DNA of 60,000 nucleotides from Takakia lepidozioides (Eukaryota; Streptophyta; Takakiopsida; Takakiales; Takakiaceae), in the NCBI GenBank assembly GCA_030704615.1, contig CM060733.1, positions 21,454,001-21,514,000 of the forward strand. The letters run 5' to 3'. Position 1 is the stretch's first letter. Every line of letters begins with the position of its first letter. The position numbers and the translations under genes were made by a program. This document shows, piece after piece, positions 1-8,822 of the stretch. The notes beneath the pieces are model-generated. The model was not told the origin of the DNA and searched no databases. It saw only the letters and a program-made list of their open reading frames with translations.

Positions 1-1040
1 GTCTGCAGTGGCAGTCAGTGGAAGACTACCTACATTGGAATGAAATCGGGCTAGTCTATCTCTGTCCCTGGACATGTTTTCCTACGCTGACCGAAACTTT
101 CGATTCACAACGGAATCCCCGAATTGATAGCCCGCAATTCTCGAAAGGGGATCCACCACAAAAAAAATTGAGGTCAACAAGGGTAGCACTAACCCAAAGG
201 CTGCGGGCGATGCATCAAAAGGATGCAGGAATGACATGCACTGAACTTTGGAGATAACCACGCTGAGAGACACCAACTAGAAAAACTGTTTTCAAATACA
301 GGAAGCCACAAGAAGCCGTGCTGTTTTTGGATGAAAAACAAACCCTGAACATGACATGAAACCATCCTTTATGGAAAGACGGCAACAACCCTAGAGAGCA
401 ATAAACAGGAAGACCCTGAATGTAATGAGGTCGTGCCGTGCCAGAAGAGCACAACACAAACACTGACACTCCAAGAGTCACCTCGCACGGATGTGTGCAA
501 CACAAGATCATTTCCGACACAACCCTTTATACCGAATGACCCCATGGCGACGATGATGACAAAATGCAAAGCACAGGGCAGGCAGTACGAAACACGTGGA
601 TGCATATGTGAAGCACAACATTTATGGCGAATCTGCAAGAACTGCTCCAAATTGAACTAGCATTAGATTTCTACGGCACTTCCGAATTTGAAACCATGCA
701 AGAAGGCCGCCATATATTGGTAGGCTGCGAAGTACATCTGACATATATCACAAGTACATGCAACGTATGTACATATTTTCTAGCACTTTATTTCTTGAAT
801 AATACAAAGACGCCGAAATGGATGAATTCCGTTCGCACACAATAACAACACCCGCATCCAAATACGGTTGACAATGTCCAATTTTGATTTTGGTTACATG
901 CAATAGCAACCCTTGTTGCAAACGTCAAACTGGAGAGCTCTAGAGGCATCGTGGGGAGCCCTTGTTTCTAGAGGAGGAGGAAGAGAAGGAAGTCATTATA
1001 CGTCACGAGCTGTAGAAACAGGAATAGAGCCAGATATAGA
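1..1040. other. no gene recognised
   Basis: Short open frames occur on both strands, but none has a recognisable domain or a continuation across plausible splice sites. The right part lies directly upstream of the methyltransferase-like gene and would include its promoter. I see no clear TATA box. Confidence 0.4.
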
Positions 1041-1474
1041 ATGAGGATGGAAAGAGTGGCCGAAGAGGAAAAGGCGGAAGAAGAGGGCAAAGAGCAAAGT
1101 TCGGCGATGGAAGAGCAGGAATCCGGGGAAGAACAACAGCTTGCCATAGTTCCAAGAACAGATGAGGAGGACACTGCATCCGAGGGAGAGGCAGACGCCG
1201 AAGATGATGTTGACGCTGGCCTCACGAAGAACCTAATAGTGGAAGAGAGGATGGGGGGGATGCTCCAGAACATGAGAGGCGTGGAGAGCAGTCCGAATCG
1301 CAAAGGGTCCCCGGCGATTGTGGAGTCTTCTGGAGCAGCCAATAAAAAGGTACAATCTTTGAAACCCACCTTTGTGCTTCATTGCTGATGTGAACCCAAG
1401 TTGAGATTCTATTTCGATACGAACATAGTCTACACACGGCATCTCTGCCAGGTTGCATCAACGGCGAACAAGAA

Positions 1475-2200
1475 GCTCAAAAAGTGTGCGTTGACGCACA
1501 CTGTTTGAGCCTTCCATTTTGTTGGCTTGTTGATGTCTGAAACGGCCAAATTGGGGAACTACGGCAGGTTAAATCCACCACGAATTGGATGCTGAAATAG
1601 TGTGCGTTGACGCACAATCATCACTTACCTGGCAGCTCAGATAGTGTGAGTCAACGCACACTGTTTGAGCTCACCATGTCATTGCATTTGTCATCTGAAA
1701 ATCGGCCACATAGGGTTTGTATTTGAGGTTCAATCATCACTTACCTGGCAGCTCAAACAGTGTGCGTCAATGCACACTGTTTGAGCTCACCATATCATTG
1801 CATTTGTCATCTGAAAATCGGCCACATAGGGTTTGTATTTGAGGTTCAATCATCACTTACCTGGCAGCTCAAACAGTGTGCGTCAACGCACACTGTTTGA
1901 GCTCACCATGTCATTGCATTTGTCATCTGAAAATCGGCCACATAGGGTTTGTATTTGAGGTTCAATCATCACTTACCTGGCAGCTCAAACAGTGTGCGTC
2001 AACGCACACTGTTTGAGCTCACCTTGTCATTGCCTTTGTCATTTGAAAATCGGCCATTGAGGGCTTCTCTTTGAGGTTCAATGAACACTTACCTGGCATG
2101 TCTCTGAGGTTCAATGAACACTTATGTGGCATGTCTCTGAGGTTCACTGAACACTTACCTTGCAGCCCAAATAGTGTGCGTCAACTCACACTGTTTGAGC
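1475..2200. repeat. array of 36-bp palindromes in a 116-bp repeat unit
   Basis: Six copies of a hairpin-forming palindrome start at 1475, 1635, 1751, 1867, 1983 and 2165. The copies at 1867 and 1983 are perfect: a 16-base arm GCTCAAACAGTGTGCG, the loop TCAA, and the exact reverse complement. A half-degenerate copy lies near 1591-1615. Copies 1635 to 1983 are spaced exactly 116 bases apart, and the intervening sequence is also repeated. The array fills most of the inferred first intron (1350-2294) of the methyltransferase-like gene. Confidence 0.9.
2072..2170 (+). repeat. three 33-bp tandem repeats
   Basis: Three units beginning TGAGGTTCA start at 2072, 2105 and 2138, a period of 33 bases. 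They derive from the edge of the 116-bp unit and sit between its last two palindromes. They read through as a short open frame, but there is no sign that it is used. Confidence 0.85.
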
Positions 2201-5200
2201 TCTCATTTTCTTCCACACATGGCCTGTTTGCCATGCTCAAACACCATCGTCTCATGCCTCACTCTTATATCAATTTGAATGGACAACCCTGTAGGAGAAG
2301 ATGCAAAGTGTGGCGGAGGAGATCCCTTCGGGGCTGGGGAAGGATATCATTGTTGATGTTGACGATGAGTTCTATGAAAGCAAAGCCGCTGAGATGCTGG
2401 GGGGTCAGAAGGTAAACTCTCAGCTTGTGGTGCAAAGTATGCTTGCCCCGGGTGGGAGGTTGAAGATTCCCCTGTGTAGGATGGTTTCCATGCCCGTCGT
2501 TCGACCACCCCTCATCAAGGACATTCTCAAGCTAGAGGCCAAGTTTGTTCATGGGTATTTGGATGGATCCGCAGTGTTTTACGTTTGTACAAAGGATTCC
2601 ACAGGCAACGAGCTCCTTGTGGATGAGTCAATTGTGGACTCCTGGGATCCTATTTGGAGACAGGTGAACAAATCCTTCGAACTTCTTCTCTCCAGGAAAC
2701 CTTCCACCCAAGCATTCTCGGGGAAGATGTTTCACGTTTGGGATGGGAACCACCGATTGCTTGCATGGATGGCTGTTATTGGGAGGCTGCACTCACAGAG
2801 GAAGAGTGGCATTACTCTGTTCGATCGATGGTGCTGGATTGTGAGGGGAACATGATGGGTCTTCTGACGGCAATGAATGATGTGAACAGGTTGGTTTCTC
2901 ATTCTACATGTTCCACTTGTAGTTCCGTGGTTCTTTGATTAAAGTCCTTGAATTTCATTCTGACTTTTAGATATCATTCTGCAGAGGAACGGAGACATCG
3001 CATGTCAAAACGAGTCTGGTTCACACACTGTATAGGATACAAAGGATCGGGCAGATGCCCTTGACCAACTTCAAGACCATCCTTTCAGCAGAGACGTACA
3101 AGAAGTGCGAAAGCTCCAAGACATCGGAAACGTGGTACTCGTTGACACGTGAGGCTTTCATGGAGTACATGTACATGGTGAGATACATCTTCCTTCATCT
3201 GCCCTTTCCATATTCCTGCTTCCACATGTTTGTTTCTGTTTGTTTCCCTTGCCCTTGGGTTGATGCAACTCTCGTGCATTCCCTTGCAGCAAGACATTGC
3301 AGATGCAGGGGAGCGTGGCAAACTGGAATACTACAGGTCAACCCCTGAGGAGAGAAGGACAGCAAAGGGGGTTGAGACTCACATCCAAAAAGAGATGACT
3401 ACAAGAAGGACTATAATGAGTGCTTTTGTGAAGCAGTTGAGAGTTGCCGACCCATCATTCGGATCGCAGTTTCTCTTGGAGATAAAAAAAACCATTATAA
3501 CAAGCCAGGCAAGCCAGAGATGGCCCAGGAGAAGTTACACAGGTTGTCTACCGCCGTTGTGTCTTCAGAACAGAAGGTTTTGTGGCTACAGATATGGAAC
3601 TCCGATCCCACAGTTAGGGATACCCACATGTTCCCCAGGCCGGAGAAAGAGAAGAAGACCCAGCGTGTCATTCCAGTCAGTGACAGTGTGCTGGACACAT
3701 GGCTTCACAAGGCCACTTACTGGAGCCAGGTGTGATGTCCTTTCCTGTGTCACTTTCTTTTCTCTTTTCCTTTGCCTCTCACATTCGCTATGATTTTTTT
3801 TGGGTTCATTCTTGCATTTGAATGTTTTGCAGTTGGAAGAAAGGGCACGGTCGGTTCTGCATACTCAGCTGGCTGACTATGGCATCACTATGACAGCACC
3901 GAAGGTCTCCTTCGAAGCATACATGAGGAAATGGAGAGCCACAGTGTGGCACTCTTGTTTCTTTAGAGAGTTCAGCAAGGAGGGTGGCATCAGTCGAACA
4001 CATGACCTTGACCAGCAAGAAAAAGGAGAGGAAGCCTGGAAACGATGCCTTTATAGGTGCACACCCTGGGCCGTTCAGGCTACTTAGTGTGCTGTGGTTG
4101 CAATGTACTGTGACGCATACAGTTTAAGGGGGTCTTCCTGGTGTGATGGAAAAACTGAGAGACAATAATTGCATTGCATAATGAGGCTGTCTTTGTTCCT
4201 GCAGGTACATAAAGTTTGTTCTCATGGAAGAGAATTGCTTGGACAAACATCCAGATTTCGTGGACCTCTGGCTTGTCCCTGCTGGCAATCAGACCATGTT
4301 TACTACTGGGATCTTGCATGACTGGGGCCCAGACCATCTTTCTTCTTGTGGTTGGTATTTGGATTGCCCTCCTTCTGAGACCCCAGCTCCGGAGGAGTCT
4401 TTGAGGAGAGAGAATGAGCGAATTGCAGCCACTGCCGCAGCAGCCGACCTCGACATTCATGAACAAAATTTGAGGACTCTTGCAGAGAAGGAGCCTCCCG
4501 CTCAGGATACCCCGGGTAGAGGTAGAAAGGCAAAGGGGAAAGATGTTGCTGGTGTTGTGGGGAAAGGAAGGGGTAGAGGGAAGGTGGCACAAGGGCAGGG
4601 AAGTGTTGCAGATATTGGCCCAGTGGTGCATGTCCAGCAGACTCCACCGCATGGTAGGGGATCCGTGAGAAAGAACAAGGGGGTGGTTGATCCAAGGACC
4701 CGTACCATGTAGTGGAACATCCGACGAGGGTCATTCGCCCTACCAGGTTGGAGATGGCCAACGTCGGATTCCTTGCCATGATGGAGTCCAAGAAATCTGA
4801 TTACAAGGGCGAGCCATCACCAGTGTGGGAGAGGATTGTAGAGTTCCTCGGCACGGTGCGTGTTCTCTTTTGCTTCTTCTCTGCAGTGGGCATGGATCGT
4901 TTCAATCCTCTTGAGTATTCCATTGTAATTCTAAAATGACCAAATCCTGGGTGAACGGGAAGGAGAAGCAATATGCAGCCGAACTCATAATCTTGGACAT
5001 CCCTGATGGGTTGGTAGTCCCGGATGTCCCTCCATCGGGTGCTTGTCCGGGTTGGAATGCTTTTGATGAGCGCTACTGGCGGTGGGTTTTCTCCTTTTGC
5101 AATTTTTTCCTGTCCGATGCAGGTGTTTTGGTGCTCATACAGTCCGCCGACGTTCGCTGTCGCCGTGCACTTGCCAGCTATTTGAAAGCCTCGGGCATGA

Positions 5201-6371
5201 GAGTCCTGAAGACATGGAATTGTGTGAACAACATGTACCTTACGAAGGGGGATCGTCCGGGAGAGATGGTAAATTTGCCTTGTTCTTCCTCTTCTTGGTG
5301 GTTCTCGGATGGAGTTGTGTAGGTCGCTCGAACTCATATGTAGGGGCCTGATTTTTGAAGCTTCTTAGTTCCTTCTGGATGTGTTGTTCGCAGACTCGTT
5401 TGTTTGAAGCTGTTTGTCTCGTCCGAGTGCATCCACCAACGACTCCGGCCGACATTTCGGAGTTCGCCATCACTCATGGGGGCAAGTTCATAGACGACAG
5501 GACAGATCCTCCAACGGATGACATGCACCACAACTACGTCGACAGCAACGTCTGCTTGCGAAGGGGGAATGGGGTTCCTTGGAGAGGGGCGAGGGAGAGG
5601 AGCCCGGCTTTCATTTAAACGATTGTGGAGTGCTGCACCTACACAGACGCCAGAGTTTTGGATTTGTCAATGGGCACAGGTTTGTCTCTTCAACATTCGG
5701 ATTTCATGAGGTTTGATTCAGCTTGCACTTTCAGTACTTCCTACCGTTCCATATGTGTCTTCAATGTCTGCTTCCTTCATTCTATTCCACTGCAGGTGCT
5801 TCGTACCACGCTTGCAAGGCCAATGCCCGACATCTCTTTGGGATTGAAGGGGATGCTGAGATTTACAAGAACCTCCTGATGGGTTTGGGTGGACACACTT
5901 CTCAAGTCCTTCCCAAGCCCCGTCCCGCTGATATTGATGCAGAGGAGACTTCCGACAAGGAGCTGGACTCCAACTTTGCCTGTGAGTAAGTTCAACCTGT
6001 GGATGCTTGCATTGTTGTTTCAATATCGAGAATCACTCTTCTTGAGGCAAAGTTCACATGGCAGACATCCTCTTCGTTGGACTTGTGTATTGCATATTGT
6101 GTTCTAAATGGGTTTTGTCGACATGTGCAGGAGTCCGCGTGCTTCCACTTGCCCTCCAGGGCTATCACACCTATTTGGACTTCTTTCCAGTCCTCCTCGG
6201 TCTTGCGAGCTACCTGTCTATGCGGAGGCACTCGCAACAAGCATGACCGTTCATGGCACTCGGAGTCCACCCATCGACGGCCGTGGTAGAAGACGTGGTG
6301 CTGGGGCCAGAATCTTTGTGGATGACATAGCAAAGGAGGTCGAGACTGATTCTGATGACTGTGACACTTGA

Positions 6372-7079
6372 TATGAAGTTTTCTCTTGGTTTTATTCGGG
6401 GCCAAATTTGAAATGGGATGGTTGTGTGTCCTTGTTGTCCTGTTTGCAATGTGTGCGTGGAATGCACATTAATGGGAACAAACTATTGTTGGAGATGGGG
6501 GTTGCATGGACTGCCCGGATTGTTCCTTCAATCTATTTAGTGTTCTCTGGACCTGACAGACTTGAGTGCATTGCAAAAACAAACAAACGACTTTGGTTCG
6601 TGTACAGCATTCCCGCATCATTTGGTCATTGGTCTCCAAACCATTCCTGCTAGAAGAATGGTTGGTGAATCCATCACGGTGAAGTCCACCTCATCAAAGA
6701 GTTGTGAGGCATTCTCAAATCTAATGAGCATCCATGATGCTCCCGCACATACCTGGCATGTTCGCAAGGGTGGTGAGTAAGAAAAGATTTCGCAGGGTTC
6801 CGCTTTAGATCATGTCAGTGTGCACCTCCTCACGACGTACCCACATACACTTGTGAGGGCTTGGTATGTTGATAACGTCTGCATGGATGCAATGGATACA
6901 ATGGATGTAACATATCCACTCTGCATTCCCGGGAAATGGCTGATCAACCCGCGGAAATAGGCCCTGTATGTATGCTGACGTGGCGTGAGCCTGTGCTGGG
7001 CTCACGGTTTCCTGGGCTCACAGGCTCACAGAATAGCACCCCCCCCTTGGAGGCCGGCACCCCGTGAACCATGGGCAGG
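6372..7079. other. no gene recognised
   Basis: This holds the 3' flank of the methyltransferase-like gene and then sequence up to the 3' end of a LINE. Short frames exist on both strands without a recognisable motif. A CATTGCAT/GGATACAATGG-type short repeat is visible near 6885-6910. Confidence 0.4.
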
Positions 7080-7840
7080 TGAATCCGGGGGGATACCCCT
7101 AGGGTATATGGGGTATCAAGAGGCTAGAGAGGTATGGGATTCAAGTTGTCTTTTGTTGGTGATAATAGCAGTGAGGGAACGTACTAAGCGTAGTTGGGTG
7201 GATAGCTTTGAAACATTTGTGTATAGGAGAAAATGGAATTTTAAAATTATTGTGGAGGGCAGAGATACTAGCATTGTGGATGCCACCTTGTGTGCTGTTA
7301 GGGGACCGGTTGACCAGCCACGACGGCAGATAGCCCGGATGAGCGGGGCGTATTTTTGGCATTTTGTTTTATATGGAGGAGACGAGATAGCGGTCATTAC
7401 AATATATAACTCAATGAAGTGTATAGTAAATTCAGGGAATGGGAGGCTAGGAGGCGGGGTGCTTATGTATTAGAAGTATATCCGGACAGGGTCTGGCGAG
7501 ACATGTGTGGCCTGCACGAGCACGGCAGGAGCCATGTAGATACAGTGTGGTCGGGAGGTCTACCTTGGTAGACTCCTGCATTGATGAATGAAAACCAGCG
7601 TGTTTCAGGTCTATTTTAGGAGGAGTTTATGGATGTGCCAAATGGCATGATTATGTCGGGTAACTCGTAGGCTGTGGATGATAGGGTGTGTGCATTGGCT
7701 AAGCAAGGGGAGCCATGTGTCAGGGGTCGAGTGTGTACTCGCACAGAGTAAGCAGTTAGGGGAAGGTAAGAGACGTGGCCAGAAGATGTGTTTGCGTTGG
7801 TAGCCCATGTAGGCATATCTGAATTTGAGGGTCTGCCTTA
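7080..7840 (-). mobile_element. LINE copy A, 3' half (ORF2 C-terminus)
   Basis: Read on the minus strand, this is the end of a non-LTR retrotransposon ORF2. It has a block around IRQTLKFRYA, then PSPNCLLC and a later H/C pair typical of the C-terminal cysteine-rich region, then a conserved tail (RRGWSTGPL). The same blocks recur in the copy at 18.24-19.30 kb. The reading frame is broken. It stops at 7840, where gypsy I begins, and continues at 17178: the two parts overlap by the bases CTTAT and join in the ORF at ...DAQI/RQTL.... The left limit, in the 3' UTR, is approximate. Confidence 0.7.
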
Positions 7841-8070
7841 TGTCGTGCGCATACATATCGCTACACAACTACATCGCTGTCCAAAACCACACAACACATG
7901 TGCACACCACACACTAGTATACCACTAGTCCAGCCACTAGTTGGTTTAGTGTCTTTTACCACTCAAAATGAGTGGTTAACAGAGTGGTTATTCCGCGTTT
8001 TTAGGCTACAGCTAGTCAGTCACTAGGCTGCCACTATGATGCCCACTATGGCAGTCACTAGTCCACACAA
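7841..8070 (-). repeat. LTR-flanking repeat X, left copy
   Basis: This segment, starting TGTCGTGCGC and ending CCACACAA, is repeated at 8400-8566. It holds about 60 extra bases in its middle, including the 8-base inverted repeat ACCACTCA/TGAGTGGT. It lies outside the LTR, between it and the LINE target site. Confidence 0.75.
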
Positions 8071-8397
8071 TGATAAAGAAGAAGAATATGAGTACAAGCT
8101 CATGCGAGCTCACAAAGCTGAAGCATAAACTCATGCATATATAAACTCATCACTCAAATACAAGTCAAGCCAAGTGCACCCCACGCCATGGGGAATCCAC
8201 ACTACGGCGCCATAGCTAGGCGCGGTGAGGCTCAACTCGAGAAAGATGAGCCTCCCGCGCTTGCCGTGAAGATAACCACTCCAGGGCCTAAATCTGCCTT
8301 GACCTCTGGATTGACACTTGGGCCAATCCCAAATGTCAATATGTAAAAGCTAGCTATTTCCTAGCTAGTTTCACACTAGTGGTAAAATAACTTGACA
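8071..8397 (-). repeat. gypsy I LTR, left copy (3' LTR)
   Basis: The 327-bp segment starts TGATAAAG and ends TTGACA, so it has the TG...CA ends of an LTR on either strand. It matches 16851-17177 over its full length. By eye I count eight differences, all transitions and no gaps (about 97.6 percent identity). Confidence 0.85.
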
Positions 8398-8399
8398 GC

Positions 8400-8566
8400 T
8401 GTCGTGCGCATACATATCGCTACACAACTACATCGCTGTCCAAAACCACACAACACATGTGCACACCACACACTAGTATACCACTAGTCCAACCACTAGG
8501 CTATAGCTAGTCAGTCACTAGGCTGCCACTATGCTGCCCACTATGGCAGTCACTAGTCCACACAAT
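8400..8566 (-). repeat. LTR-flanking repeat X, inner copy
   Basis: Inner copy of repeat X, shorter than the outer one by about 60 bases. It lies between the LTR and the purine tract. Read on the element's sense strand it starts TGTGTGG and ends CGACA, so it also has LTR-like TG...CA ends. Confidence 0.7.
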
Positions 8567-8576
8567 CGCCCCCCTA
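8567..8576 (-). other. polypurine-tract-like site of gypsy I
   Basis: On the minus strand this reads TAGGGGGGCG, directly followed by ATTGTGTGG. A purine run just before a TG start is the usual layout for priming of plus-strand DNA next to a 3' LTR. Here it abuts repeat X rather than the 327-bp LTR. Confidence 0.45.
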
Positions 8577-8822
8577 GCTGGTGCTTAGGTCCCTCTAAGT
8601 CCAGGTAGCCACAAGATGTGATAGTGACCATAGCCTCACTAAGTCCTCCACCACTATCCCTACTACACTCAAACTCGATAGATCAAGAGGCCGGGTGCAA
8701 GAGTTGCCGCATCCTTAGTCGCCATCTTGCAACCTGTGAACTTGAGCTTGGGATCTCATGTATTGACTTCTATGAGCTTGGCCCCATGTCTTGTTAGCTA
8801 CCTCCAGTCATGTCCATTGCCA

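Larger units (their letters stand above)
1041..6371 (+). pseudogene. ParB-like / class-beta DNA amino-methyltransferase gene, disabled
   Basis: Exons by splice consensus and phase: 1041-1349, 2295-2889, 2985-3177, 3290-3729, 3833-4056, 4205-4855, about 4916-5268, 5394-5679, 5796-5985 and 6131-6371, about 1,160 codons. Exon 1 is acidic and low in complexity. Exon 2 contains FHVWDGNHRLLAWMAVI, which resembles the conserved box of ParB/sulfiredoxin-like domains. Exons 3-6 encode a charged, largely helical part of unknown role and a Gly/Arg/Lys-rich linker. The last exons have the motif order of class-beta N4-cytosine/N6-adenine methyltransferases. The motif IV position (ELIILDIPDGL) comes first, then a strand like AGVLVLIQ, then the SAM-binding motif I (ARVLDLSMGTG) followed by HLFGIEGDAEIY. 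Breaks: one-base shifts near 2770-2800, in the A8 run at 3484-3491 and near 4710, and an in-frame TAA at 5616-5618. The 4856-4935 intron boundary is unclear. Methylation of DNA is inferred from the family. With motif IV altered, activity is doubtful even if the breaks are sequencing errors. Confidence 0.72.

Noticed and set aside
1475-2200. CRISPR-like array of palindromic repeats with regular spacing
   Set aside because: The spacers are themselves repeats rather than unique sequences, the setting is a plant intron, and no Cas gene is near.
2301-2855. Stand-alone 184-residue gene
   Set aside because: The conserved box continues in another frame after about 2790 and joins phase-matched exons on both sides, so it is one exon of the larger gene.
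5080-5123. Short intron between GCG/GTGGGT and GATGCAG in the methyltransferase exon
   Set aside because: Forty-odd bases is very short, and reading through gives the hydrophobic strand and GVLVLIQ expected for this fold.
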